Source: an uncultured Parabacteroides sp.
Lineage (GTDB): Bacteria > Bacteroidota > Bacteroidia > Bacteroidales > Tannerellaceae
Length of the DNA stretch: 10,426 bases
Direction: 5' to 3'
Assembly (NCBI GenBank): GCA_900770835.1
Contig: CAAGLQ010000198.1
Span: 1 to 10,426 of the forward strand
Shown here: in pieces, positions 1-6,427 of the stretch
How the letters are laid out: each line of letters begins with the position of its first letter
Position numbering within the stretch: the first letter of the stretch is position 1
Program-made: the position numbers and the translations under genes
Notes under the pieces: generated by a model
Database searches by the model: none
Seen by the model: the letters and a program-made list of their open reading frames with translations, nothing else
Told to the model about the DNA's origin: nothing

Positions 1-207
1 GCAGGCATCCAACTCCAATACATCGACACTCTGCACGCCTAAGGTCTCCGTGAAGAGGCTCGCCATTTTCATGGTGAATCCACCTACATGAACTGTGTTC
101 GCTCCCTCTTTGTTCTTGAAGGAGTTGAACAGTTGTTCGATACTTTGTCCGTAACTCATTTGTGCGATACATAACATCGCTACAAATATCCATTTCATCT
201 TTCGCAT
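1..207 (-). CDS. DUF4252-like secreted protein, N-terminal part only
   Basis: This is the first 69 codons of a leftward gene that runs off the left edge. I read it directly from the reverse strand with ATG at 207-205; a second in-frame ATG at 198-196 is an equally possible start. The N-terminus is a signal peptide: a short basic stretch (MRKMK), a hydrophobic core (WIFVAMLCIA), then a likely signal peptidase I site after SYG (residue 20), leaving Gln at the mature N-terminus as is common in Bacteroidota. The mature part begins QSIEQLFNSFKNKEGANTVHVG, followed by FTMKMASLF. This pattern (EqLF..f..keGa..V.ig.fmmKma) resembles the start of DUF4252 proteins, small exported Bacteroidota proteins of unknown function. 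The family call rests on about 50 mature residues, so it is moderate. Function is unknown. Confidence 0.6.
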   Translation of the reverse strand, partial: MRKMKWIFVAMLCIAQMSYGQSIEQLFNSFKNKEGANTVHVGGFTMKMASLFTETLGVQSVDVLELDAC

Positions 208-396
208 GATCTTCTCTGTTTTTATCGTTCTCAGCCACCCTTTGCGCGCTTTCCAGGTAGCTTTTGTAGAGAAGACGAAGATAAGCGGAACTTGTGACAA
301 ACTTTTTTCCTCCCGAGGAAAATTTTGCTACATGGCGAGGAAATAAATAATTGTGTACCTTCGCGCCGTTAATAATAGCAAAGGTATTTAGAAGGT
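208..396. promoter_or_regulatory. Divergent intergenic region with weak -7-like elements on both strands
   Basis: This 189-nt gap separates the leftward DUF4252-like gene from the rightward DUF4271 gene. On the + strand, TACCTTCG at 356-363 matches the Bacteroidota -7 box TAnnTTTG with one mismatch (TTCG for TTTG) and lies 33 nt before the ATG at 397. A TTTG at 324-327 is 28 nt upstream of it, longer than the usual 19-21 nt spacer, so the -33 element is uncertain. On the - strand, CGAAGATA at 276-283 reads TATCTTCG, again with one mismatch, about 68 nt upstream of the DUF4252-like start; a TTTG 14 nt further upstream is too close. AGAAGG just before the ATG at 397 could act as a weak ribosome binding site. 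No coding sequence or RNA gene is seen here. Confidence 0.35.
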
Positions 397-1116
397 ATGT
401 TTGAGGGATTTGTGGGCATACGCTTATGGGACGGACAATGGGTGAACGACGTGGTCTTCGGATTAGTGTTTGCGTTGTTTGTCTGCTTTGCGATCGTGTT
501 CCATGCCAATTACCGGCTGTTCGTGAAGATGCTCAACGATGTGATCCACCTCAAGGAGCATCAGAGTCCCTTTGTTGCGGTGGGCGGTAACGAATGGTTC
601 TTCCGTAATTTTATGACATTGCAAGCGCTTTTACTGTGTGGAATCTGCCTTTTCGCAATCCTGCGGATAGAGGGGTATCTCGATTCATTAAAGGAGCCTG
701 TTAGCTTATGGGTGTTAGCGGTGGTCGTTGGTCTGCTGTTCCTTTTCTATTGGGTGAAGCGTTGCTTCTATTGGATATTCGGCTTGGTGTTCACTAATCC
801 GGAGCAATACCGTCTTTGGCGAACGGGCTATAATGCGTTGATAGGGACGTGGGGCGTGCTTCTTTACTTGCCCACTTTGTGGTTACTATTTGTGGAATCT
901 CATTTGCATATTCCCGTCAATTTATTCGTATTCTTATATATTTTAGGCAGATTTGTAATAATTAATAAGACTATACGGATATTTCACAGCCGAAATAGAG
1001 GTTTTTTATATTTAAGTTTGTACCTTTGCGGCCAAGAAATACTACCGTTGTTCTTTATGTATAAGACAGTAGTTTATTTGTATAATTATTTTGGGTCAAG
1101 CACTCTATGGCATTGA
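397..1116 (+). CDS. DUF4271 domain-containing integral membrane protein
   Basis: A 239-residue, very hydrophobic protein. Hydrophobic segments suggest about six transmembrane helices: residues about 19-36, 73-92, 102-120 (with a possible extension to 132), 146-166, 175-193 and 203-228. The C-terminal segment with a Gly-Gln-Glu-Ile-Leu-Pro-Leu core followed by an MYK turn is typical of DUF4271, a Bacteroidota membrane family usually found directly upstream of uroporphyrinogen-III synthase. Its function is not known. The ATG at 397 is the only good start, because an in-frame TAG lies at 376-378. The 3' end overlaps the next gene by 10 nt (ATG at 1107, TGA at 1114-1116), so the two are probably translationally coupled. 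The family call comes from recognising the C-terminal pattern and the neighbour, not from a search. Confidence 0.8.
   Translation: MFEGFVGIRLWDGQWVNDVVFGLVFALFVCFAIVFHANYRLFVKMLNDVIHLKEHQSPFVAVGGNEWFFRNFMTLQALLLCGICLFAILRIEGYLDSLKEPVSLWVLAVVVGLLFLFYWVKRCFYWIFGLVFTNPEQYRLWRTGYNALIGTWGVLLYLPTLWLLFVESHLHIPVNLFVFLYILGRFVIINKTIRIFHSRNRGFLYLSLYLCGQEILPLFFMYKTVVYLYNYFGSSTLWH
1021..1028 (+). promoter_or_regulatory. Possible internal promoter (-7 box) ahead of hemD
   Basis: TACCTTTG, an exact TAnnTTTG match, lies inside the 3' part of the DUF4271 gene, 79 nt before the hemD ATG. It is followed by CGGCC in an AT-rich surround. No TTTG lies at the expected 19-21 nt upstream; that region is GTTTTTT at 1001-1007. 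The bases also encode Tyr-Leu-Cys, so the match may be chance. Confidence 0.3.
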
Positions 1117-1871
1117 GTATTAAGAAAGTATTGGTGTCGCAGCCGAAGCCTGCGTCGGAGAAATCACCATATTTCGATATTGCAGAAAAGTACGGAGTAG
1201 AAATTGATTTCCGCCCATTTATCAAGGTGGAACCTTTAACCTCTAAGGAATTCAGACAGCAAAGAATTTCAATCTTGGACTATACGGCTGTAATCTTTAC
1301 AGCGCGTACAGCGATTGATCATTTCTTCCATCTTTGCGAGGAATTACGTGTGACTATTCCGGAAACCATGAAGTATTTTTGTATGACGGAGGCGATTGCG
1401 GTCTATCTGCAGAAGTATATCGTGTATCGGAAACGTAAGATTTTTTATGGGCAGACAGGTAAGCCGGAAGATTTGGTAACAGTAATAGGTAAACATGCAA
1501 AAGAGAAATACTTGGCACCTGTTTCGGACGTGCACAAGGATGATCTTTTTGCGATGTTAGACACAAAACGTATCAACTATACGAAAGCGGTGATGTTCCG
1601 TACGGTCAGCAATGATTTCACCAAAGAGGAACATTTTGACTATGATATGCTGGTCTTCTTTAGCCCAGCTGGAATCACTTCTTTACTAAAGAATTTTCCA
1701 GATTTCAAGCAAGAAGATATCCGGATAGGCTGTTTTGGTCCTACTACAGCAAAAGCGGTAAAAGATGCAGGCTTGCGTCTTGACGTGGAGGCTCCCTCAC
1801 CTGAAGCTCCCTCGATGACAGCAGCTTTAGAATTATATCTCAAGCGTCAACAGGAAGCAGATAAAGCATGA
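1107..1871 (+). CDS. hemD: Uroporphyrinogen-III synthase family protein (HemD)
   Basis: A 254-residue protein of the usual length for this family. Uroporphyrinogen-III synthase closes linear hydroxymethylbilane, inverting ring D, to give uroporphyrinogen III for heme, siroheme and cobalamin synthesis in the cytosol. Sequence support: the N-terminal strand KKVLVSQPKP; the segment DYTAVIFTARTAIDHFF at about 57-73, matching the family's 'ifTS..av..f' block; VFFSPAGITSLL near 183-194; and the C-terminal block GPTTAKAVKDAGL...APSPEAPSMTAALELYL. The family is poorly conserved and lacks a strict catalytic motif, so the fold assignment is stronger than the activity. The ATG lies inside the end of the DUF4271 gene, and the stop overlaps the rnpA start (ATGA). 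No other heme genes are in the window. Many Bacteroidales need external heme because early steps are missing, so the physiological role here is open. Confidence 0.85.
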   Translation: MALSIKKVLVSQPKPASEKSPYFDIAEKYGVEIDFRPFIKVEPLTSKEFRQQRISILDYTAVIFTARTAIDHFFHLCEELRVTIPETMKYFCMTEAIAVYLQKYIVYRKRKIFYGQTGKPEDLVTVIGKHAKEKYLAPVSDVHKDDLFAMLDTKRINYTKAVMFRTVSNDFTKEEHFDYDMLVFFSPAGITSLLKNFPDFKQEDIRIGCFGPTTAKAVKDAGLRLDVEAPSPEAPSMTAALELYLKRQQEADKA

Positions 1872-2254
1872 CAATGAGGAGGTATACACTCTCAAAAAGG
1901 GAACGTATTTCATGGAAACGCCATATTGATTTGTTATTTACTGAAGGACAATCATTTGTGGCCTTTCCATTACGAGTGGTTTATCTACCTGTAGAGATAG
2001 AAATACCTGAGAGAGCTTCTTTCTTGGTCAGTGTAGCAAAGAAAAAATTCAAACGAGCGGTGAAGCGGAACTTAATCAAGCGACAAGTACGTGAGACCTA
2101 CAGAGTACGTAAGTATAATTTATACGACCCCTTGGAAGCAAGGGACAAACGGTTGTTGATTGCCTTTATCTATATAAGTAAAGAGATTTATCCCTTCTCA
2201 AAAATAGAAAAAGCAATGAATAAAGCGGTCAATCAATTGATCGAAAAGATATGA
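1868..2254 (+). CDS. rnpA: Ribonuclease P protein component
   Basis: A 128-residue basic protein, normal for RnpA, the protein subunit that helps RNase P RNA bind pre-tRNA and remove the 5' leader. The pattern is typical: an N-terminal LSKRERI...IDLLFTEGQSF, a central strand FLVSVAKKKFKRAVKRN at about 52-68, then the RNR-box helix. The canonical RNRxKR reads R67-N68-L69-I70-K71-R72, so the third position is Leu rather than Arg; the rest of the basic helix (QVRETYR) is intact. The start at 1868 overlaps the hemD stop as ATGA; another in-frame ATG at 1874 is possible. The stop overlaps yidD in the same ATGA manner. The rnpA-yidD pairing is conserved across bacteria, but here rpmH is not upstream and hemD takes its place. 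Confidence 0.95.
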   Translation: MTMRRYTLSKRERISWKRHIDLLFTEGQSFVAFPLRVVYLPVEIEIPERASFLVSVAKKKFKRAVKRNLIKRQVRETYRVRKYNLYDPLEARDKRLLIAFIYISKEIYPFSKIEKAMNKAVNQLIEKI

Positions 2255-2475
2255 TTCGGCGATTTTTCACAGAATTGCTTTTGTTGCCTATCTATTTTTA
2301 TCAACGTTGTATCTCACCTTTGACACCTCCCTCTTGCCGGTTTACTCCTACCTGTTCTGAATATGCGGTGCAGGCCCTCCGTAAGCATGGCCCTTTGAAG
2401 GGATTGTATTTGACGATTCGTCGTCTGCTTCGCTGTCATCCATGGGGAGGAAGTGGCTACGATCCGGTACCTTAA
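2251..2475 (+). CDS. yidD: Membrane protein insertion efficiency factor YidD
   Basis: A 74-residue protein that matches YidD almost end to end. An amphipathic/hydrophobic N-terminal helix (residues 1-20) is followed by the block SPLTPPSCRFTPTCSEYA (22-39), with cysteines at 29 and 35, and then RRLLRCHPWGGSGYDPVP ending at the stop. YidD is a small inner-membrane-associated protein that helps YidC and Sec insert membrane proteins. It starts within the rnpA stop (ATGA overlap), keeping the classical rnpA-yidD coupling. yidC, its usual functional partner, is not in this window. The protein is complete with no missing signature residue. Confidence 0.96.
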   Translation: MIRRFFTELLLLPIYFYQRCISPLTPPSCRFTPTCSEYAVQALRKHGPLKGLYLTIRRLLRCHPWGGSGYDPVP

Positions 2476-2490
2476 TTCATCTATAATCCA

Positions 2491-3165
2491 ATGTATTACT
2501 TGGATCTACATACCCATCAATCTACAACAGATAGGGAGGTTGAAGCAATTGTCTCTATTTTGGTTCAGACAACCATGGAGGAGCAGTCAACGGCTTCCTA
2601 TCGTTCGTATGGCATTCATCCTTGCCAGATTGAGGGGGATGGAGAGGCCCAATGGAAACTATTACAGCAATGGACGAAGCAACCCGCTTGTGTGGCGATC
2701 GGCGAGGCCGGATTGGATCGCTTATCTTCTTGCCCGATGGAGCGACAAGTCTTGCTTTTCGAGCGACAGGCTCGTTTGGCGGAGGAATTAGGTAAACCGC
2801 TGATTATCCATTGTGTGCGAGCTTGGGAAGAGTTGATCGCCTGTCGTAAGGTAATTCGTCCGCAGCAACCTTGGTTCATCCATGGTTTCCGAGGTAAGGC
2901 CCCTTTAGCTAATCAATTATTGCGGCAAGGATTCTACCTCTCATTGGGTTGTTATTTTCAACAGGAGGCAGCGCAAGCCGCTTGGCCGGAGCGGCTTTTC
3001 TTGGAAACGGACGAAGCTGGAGTGCCCATACAAGCTGTCTATGAACGAGTGGCGGAGGCATTGGCGATCGACCTGCTGGCTTTATGCGACCAAATCCAAC
3101 GAAATAGCGTGATCCTTCGCTTAAAAAATACTACCTTTGCCGCCGCTATCCAAAGTGAGTTTTAA
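2491..3165 (+). CDS. TatD-family metal-dependent hydrolase
   Basis: A 224-residue protein of the TatD amidohydrolase-superfamily group, many of which are divalent-metal DNases. The metal ligands can be traced: H7 and H9 in DLHTH, E72 in AIGEAGLD, H107 in IIHCVRAWEEL, H131 in FIHGFRG, and D174 in LETDEAG. Residues 37-47 (YRSYGIHPCQI) match the family's GxHP block. It is shorter than the usual 250-265 residues, mostly because of a compact first half, as in other Bacteroidales members. It begins 15 nt after yidD and is probably in the same transcript. Its last codons carry the likely tyrS -7 promoter box. The substrate is not predictable from sequence; nuclease activity is inferred from the family. 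Confidence 0.9.
   Translation: MYYLDLHTHQSTTDREVEAIVSILVQTTMEEQSTASYRSYGIHPCQIEGDGEAQWKLLQQWTKQPACVAIGEAGLDRLSSCPMERQVLLFERQARLAEELGKPLIIHCVRAWEELIACRKVIRPQQPWFIHGFRGKAPLANQLLRQGFYLSLGCYFQQEAAQAAWPERLFLETDEAGVPIQAVYERVAEALAIDLLALCDQIQRNSVILRLKNTTFAAAIQSEF
3132..3139 (+). promoter_or_regulatory. Probable tyrS promoter (-7 box)
   Basis: TACCTTTG, an exact Bacteroidota -7 match, lies within the last codons of the TatD gene, 54 nt before the tyrS ATG, followed by CCGCCG in an AT-rich surround. No clear TTTG lies 19-21 nt upstream, so the -33 element is weak. Transcription would start near 3145, which argues against translation of tyrS from the TTG at 3137. Confidence 0.5.
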
Positions 3166-3193
3166 ATTTGTAAATAAAAGAGATAACATAACG

Positions 3194-4486
3194 ATGAATT
3201 TTATAGAAGAATTAAAATGGAGGGGCATGATCGCCGATATGATGCCCGGAACCGAGGAGCAGTTGCAGAAGGAGTTGACATCCGCTTATGTAGGTATCGA
3301 CCCTACAGCCGACTCTTTGCATATCGGTCACTTGGTAGGTGTGATGATGTTGAGACATTTCCAACGTGCCGGACATCGTCCTATCGCATTGATCGGTGGC
3401 GCTACCGGTATGATTGGCGATCCTTCGATGAAGTCTGCCGAGCGTAACCTCTTGGATGAGGCTACCTTGCGTCATAACCAGGAGTGCATTAAGCAGCAGT
3501 TGGCCAAGTTCTTGGATTTCGATTCAGATGCGCCCAATGCGGCTAAGTTGGTGAACAACTACGACTGGATGAAAGACTATTCTTTCTTGAATTTTATTCG
3601 TGACATCGGTAAGCATATCACTGTGAATTACATGATGGCGAAAGACTCTGTGAAGAAACGCCTCAGCCGCGACTCCAGTGTCGGTATGTCGTTTACGGAA
3701 TTCTCTTATCAGCTGTTGCAGGGCTATGACTTCCTTTATCTCTACGAGCATGAGGGTTGTCGTTTGCAGATGGGTGGTAGCGACCAGTGGGGCAATATCA
3801 CGACCGGTACCGAGTTGATCCGTCGTAAGACAGGTGGTGAGGCTTTTGCCTTGACCTGCCCGTTGATCACGAAGGCGGATGGCGGTAAGTTTGGCAAGAC
3901 CGAGTCAGGCAATGTATGGTTGGATCGTCGTTATACCTCTCCCTATAAGTTTTATCAGTTCTGGTTGAACGTGAGCGATGCGGATGCCGCAAAGTACATC
4001 AAGATCTTCACGGCATTGGATCAGGAGGAGATTAACGCATTGATCGCGGAACAGGAGGCAGCTCCCCACTTACGTCCGTTGCAGAAGCGTTTGGCGAAGG
4101 AGGTAACTGTGATGGTACACTCTGAGGCCGACTATGAGGCAGCGGTAGAGGCATCCAACATCCTCTTTGGTAATGCGACACACGAGGCTTTGTTAAAGCT
4201 TGATGAGGATACTTTGTTGGCTGTATTTGAGGGTGTTCCTCATTTTGAGGTATCACGTGAGGAGTTGGCAGCAGGCATCAAGGCCGCTGATTTGTGCACA
4301 GAGAAGGCAGCCATCTTCGCTTCAAAAGGCGAGATGCGTAAACTAGTGCAGAGTGGTGGTGTTAGCTTGAACAAAGAGAAATTGACAGCTGCGGATGCGG
4401 TAATCGACAGTAGCGCATTGCTCGATGGCAAGTATCTCTTGGTTCAACGTGGCAAGAAAAACTACTATCTGTTGATCGCCAAGTAA
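3194..4486 (+). CDS. tyrS: Tyrosine--tRNA ligase
   Basis: A 430-residue class I aminoacyl-tRNA synthetase, the normal length for bacterial TyrRS, which charges tRNA-Tyr with tyrosine in the cytosol. The Rossmann domain has the HIGH signature at residues 43-46 (LHIGHLVG), preceded by YVGIDPTADS, and followed by GGATGMIGDPS. The tyrosine/tRNA region includes YQLLQGYDF and GGSDQWGNI. The KMSKS-equivalent loop is KFGKT at 232-236, typical of this TyrRS type. A C-terminal S4-like RNA-binding domain covers about 362-430 (FASKGEMRKLVQSGGVSLN...). I chose ATG 3194 over an in-frame TTG at 3137 because homologues start close to the ELKWRG segment and the likely promoter overlaps the TTG. The gene ends 72 nt before tRNA-Gln and appears intact. 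Confidence 0.97.
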   Translation: MNFIEELKWRGMIADMMPGTEEQLQKELTSAYVGIDPTADSLHIGHLVGVMMLRHFQRAGHRPIALIGGATGMIGDPSMKSAERNLLDEATLRHNQECIKQQLAKFLDFDSDAPNAAKLVNNYDWMKDYSFLNFIRDIGKHITVNYMMAKDSVKKRLSRDSSVGMSFTEFSYQLLQGYDFLYLYEHEGCRLQMGGSDQWGNITTGTELIRRKTGGEAFALTCPLITKADGGKFGKTESGNVWLDRRYTSPYKFYQFWLNVSDADAAKYIKIFTALDQEEINALIAEQEAAPHLRPLQKRLAKEVTVMVHSEADYEAAVEASNILFGNATHEALLKLDEDTLLAVFEGVPHFEVSREELAAGIKAADLCTEKAAIFASKGEMRKLVQSGGVSLNKEKLTAADAVIDSSALLDGKYLLVQRGKKNYYLLIAK

Positions 4487-4502
4487 AAAAACGGCAGAAA
4501 CA

Positions 4503-4533
4503 TTTGCAGGGTAAGAAAATCTTCTTACCTTTG
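4503..4533 (+). promoter_or_regulatory. tRNA-Gln promoter
   Basis: TTTG at 4503-4506 and TACCTTTG at 4526-4533 are separated by 19 nt, an exact match to the Bacteroidota primary sigma factor consensus TTTG-N19-21-TAnnTTTG. The tRNA begins 25 nt after the -7 box. It is the best promoter in the window. An 8-bp inverted repeat covers the spacer and half of the -7 box. Confidence 0.85.
4510..4529. repeat. 8-bp perfect inverted repeat overlapping the tRNA-Gln promoter
   Basis: GGTAAGAA at 4510-4517 and TTCTTACC at 4522-4529 form a perfect 8-bp dyad around a 4-nt loop (AATC). The right arm includes the TACC of the -7 box and is followed by TTT. It could be the tyrS transcription terminator, placed 23 nt after the stop codon, or an operator for the tRNA promoter, or both. 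Neither role is demonstrated. Confidence 0.55.
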
Positions 4534-4558
4534 CAACGCTTTAGATAAAGCACTGGAT

Positions 4559-4629
4559 TGTCTCATGGTGTAATGGTAGCACTACAGTTTTTGGTTCTGT
4601 CTGTCGAGGTTCGAATCCTCGTGAGACAA
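4559..4629 (+). tRNA. tRNA-Gln (anticodon UUG)
   Basis: A 71-nt cloverleaf. The 7-bp acceptor stem is perfect (TGTCTCA with TGAGACA); the D arm is GTGTAATGGTAGCAC; the anticodon arm ACAGTTTTTGGTTCTGT has loop TTTTGGT, giving anticodon TTG (UUG in RNA, reading CAA and probably CAG); the T arm is CGAGG-TTCGAAT-CCTCG, perfect 5 bp with a canonical loop. The discriminator base is A, and CCA is not encoded, as is usual in Bacteroidota. The innermost anticodon-stem pair is T-T (31/39), often tolerated with pseudouridine at 39. It is a single-gene unit with its own promoter and terminator. Confidence 0.95.
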
Positions 4630-4633
4630 CTTT

Positions 4634-4672
4634 AAGAAAGAGGTTGCGTCTATTTTGCGCAGCCTCTTTCTT
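4634..4672 (+). terminator. Strong terminator hairpin after tRNA-Gln
   Basis: AAGAAAGAGGTTGCG (4634-4648) pairs with CGCAGCCTCTTTCTT (4658-4672) over 15 bp with one G-T wobble and a 9-nt loop. There is no long T-tract after it; the 3' arm itself ends in TTTCTT, a common Bacteroidota arrangement. It begins 5 nt after the tRNA, so it should end the tRNA transcript. Confidence 0.8.
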
Positions 4673-4786
4673 GTATCTATTAAAATATCACATTTTGACA
4701 ACTATAATACAAAGCATACAATAAGAAAGAAGTACCCTCACTAAAAATCCGACTTTAGTTATTACATAAACTTCAAAAAATATGGA
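4673..4786. other. AT-rich convergent intergenic spacer
   Basis: A 114-nt AT-rich gap between the tRNA-Gln terminator and the end of the leftward response regulator gene. The only structure seen is a weak 6-bp dyad, ACTAAA (4740-4745) and TTTAGT (4754-4759), with an 8-nt loop. In leftward reading it lies 28 nt after the response regulator stop and could be a poor terminator. No open reading frame or RNA gene is evident. Confidence 0.4.
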
Positions 4787-5434
4787 TTATATGTAGTATT
4801 CAACCAACTCTATCAAGCCTGCTTTAAGGGCATATTTGGTTGCCTCATAGATATTGTTGGCTTCCAGTTTACGGAAGTGATTCTTCTTGTGGGTGATAAT
4901 GGTGTGAACGCTGGAGTTGCGCAGGGCAGCAATCTCTTTCACTGATTTGCCGGAGGCGATTAGTCGCAATACCTCCCGCTCGGTAGGGGTTAATGTCACC
5001 TCCTCCTTGGGTTGGGGATGGCTGTTGAGGAGGCTCTCTATAGCGTGGCAATGGTAGGGTTTTCCAGAAAGGGCAGCTGCCAGCGCTGCACGGATCTCCT
5101 CCGCCGAGCTCTCCTTCAGCAGGAGGCTGAACGCCGGCTCAATGCTAAGCCGACGAATCAAAGGTTCTCCTAACTCGGCAGAGAAGAGTATCCAGTGTAC
5201 AGCAGGATAACGTTTGTTGATGACCAACAATTCCTCAACCTCTCGGAAATCACACAACGTATAGTCGAGAATCACGACCAATGTTTTTCCCTCACTCAGC
5301 ATCGCCAATAACGTCCGTTTATCCGCCACCGCACGGATCAACGCATCCGCATAAATCTGACGGATCAGCCACCGCAAGCCTACCTGCGTGATAAACTGGT
5401 TGTCTGCTAACAGGAATGAGTGTTCAGTCATCAT
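4787..5434 (-). CDS. LuxR/NarL-type response regulator, no kinase nearby
   Basis: A 215-residue cytoplasmic two-domain regulator. The receiver domain (about 5-120) keeps D11 of the acidic pocket (LLADNQF), phosphoacceptor D57 (VVILDYTLCD), S85 (ILFSAE) and K107 (LLLKES). The pocket's second acidic residue is Asn12, as in many Bacteroidota members with an 'aDNQ' start. A LuxR/GerE helix-turn-helix spans about 148-207: LTPTEREVLRLIASGKSVKEIA, then the recognition helix SSVHTIITHKKNHFRKL. It should bind DNA in response to phosphorylation by a histidine kinase, but none is in the window. It starts 11 nt after cysK on the same strand and has no obvious promoter of its own, so co-transcription is likely. 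Two ATG codons lie at the start; either could serve. Its target genes and signal are unknown. Confidence 0.9.
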   Translation of the reverse strand: MMTEHSFLLADNQFITQVGLRWLIRQIYADALIRAVADKRTLLAMLSEGKTLVVILDYTLCDFREVEELLVINKRYPAVHWILFSAELGEPLIRRLSIEPAFSLLLKESSAEEIRAALAAALSGKPYHCHAIESLLNSHPQPKEEVTLTPTEREVLRLIASGKSVKEIAALRNSSVHTIITHKKNHFRKLEANNIYEATKYALKAGLIELVEYYI

Positions 5435-5445
5435 CGTTTTCTCTA

Positions 5446-6393
5446 TTATAAAGGATATTCCTCAAAGGCATACAAAACCGTAGAGAGGTAGCGCTCACCA
5501 GTGTCAGGCAACAGAGCAACGATGGTCTTGCCTTTGTTTTCCTCTTTTTTTGCCAGCTGGATAGCCGCATGGATGGCGGCACCCGCAGAGATACCTACTA
5601 ATAATCCCTCATGTTGCGCCAAGAGGCGAGATGCCCGGATCGCCTCGTCGTCTTTTATGGAAACGACCTGATCAACCACGGTAGCGTCAAAATTCTTAGG
5701 CACAAACCCTGCGCCTATACCCTGGATCTTGTGCGGACCTGGATTTCCTCCAGAAAGCACCGGTGAACCGGCAGGTTCAACTCCGACCGCTTGCAGCAGT
5801 GGGTTATGCTTTTTCAATCCTCTTGCCGTGCCGCTCAGTGTGCCTCCTGTGCCCACACCAGCGACAAAGTAATCCACTACACCATCTGTATCTCGCCAAA
5901 TCTCCTCAGCGGTTGTCCGCTCGTGGATAGCCGGATTAGCGGCATTCTCAAACTGCTGTGGGATAATTGCGCCCGGATGCTTCTCCTTCAGTTCATTCGC
6001 CTTACGGATAGCCCCTTTCATGCCCTCTGTTCCCGGGGTTAATACCAAGGTAGCTCCTAAAGCTTTTAATAGGTTTTGTCGCTCCACGCTCATGGTCTCA
6101 GGCATAGTCAGAATCAACTTATAGCCCTTCACTGAAGCTACCCATGCCAAACCGATGCCAGTGTTTCCACTGGTAGGCTCAATAATCACAGCACCCGGTT
6201 TCAATAATCCCTTAGTTTCCGCATCCTCAATCATCGCCAAAGCAATGCGATCTTTCACGCTACCACCAGGATTAAAATACTCTACCTTGGCAATCAATCT
6301 TGCCTGTAATTGCTCTACTTTTTCTATTTGTTTTAATTCCACCAAGGGTGTATTACCAATCAAGGCGGTCAAATTCTCATAAATCTTTGCCAT
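5446..6393 (-). CDS. cysK: Cysteine synthase A (O-acetylserine sulfhydrylase)
   Basis: A 315-residue PLP enzyme that makes cysteine from O-acetylserine and sulfide in the cytosol; the length is normal for CysK. The N-terminus IYENLTALIGNTPLVEL is diagnostic. K47 in PGGSVKDR (42-49) is the PLP Schiff-base lysine, TSGNTG at 74-79 is the substrate loop, PQQFENAANP lies at 145-154, GTGGT at 181-185 binds the PLP phosphate, and GISAGAA lies near the end. I chose the ATG at 6393-6391 because the family begins at AKIYENL and the promoter -7 box (6428-6435) lies just upstream; a longer frame opens at 6495 but its first part lies upstream of the likely transcription start. The gene ends in TAA then TAG, 11 nt before a response regulator gene. 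Confidence 0.96.
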   Translation of the reverse strand: MAKIYENLTALIGNTPLVELKQIEKVEQLQARLIAKVEYFNPGGSVKDRIALAMIEDAETKGLLKPGAVIIEPTSGNTGIGLAWVASVKGYKLILTMPETMSVERQNLLKALGATLVLTPGTEGMKGAIRKANELKEKHPGAIIPQQFENAANPAIHERTTAEEIWRDTDGVVDYFVAGVGTGGTLSGTARGLKKHNPLLQAVGVEPAGSPVLSGGNPGPHKIQGIGAGFVPKNFDATVVDQVVSIKDDEAIRASRLLAQHEGLLVGISAGAAIHAAIQLAKKEENKGKTIVALLPDTGERYLSTVLYAFEEYPL

Positions 6394-6427
6394 CGTTCTA
6401 TTGTATTTTAAGTTTACCTTCTGTGTG

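Noticed and set aside
2453..2791. 112-codon + strand frame spanning the end of yidD and the TatD gene
   Set aside because: It is out of frame with both well-supported genes and matches no known family.
3137..3193. N-terminal extension of tyrS from a TTG start
   Set aside because: It would add 19 residues not typical of TyrRS and begins inside the likely -7 box at 3132-3139, upstream of the probable transcript start.
4740..4759. Terminator for the response regulator gene
   Set aside because: The stem is only 6 A/T-rich base pairs with an 8-nt loop and has no convincing T-tract, so I list it only as part of the spacer.
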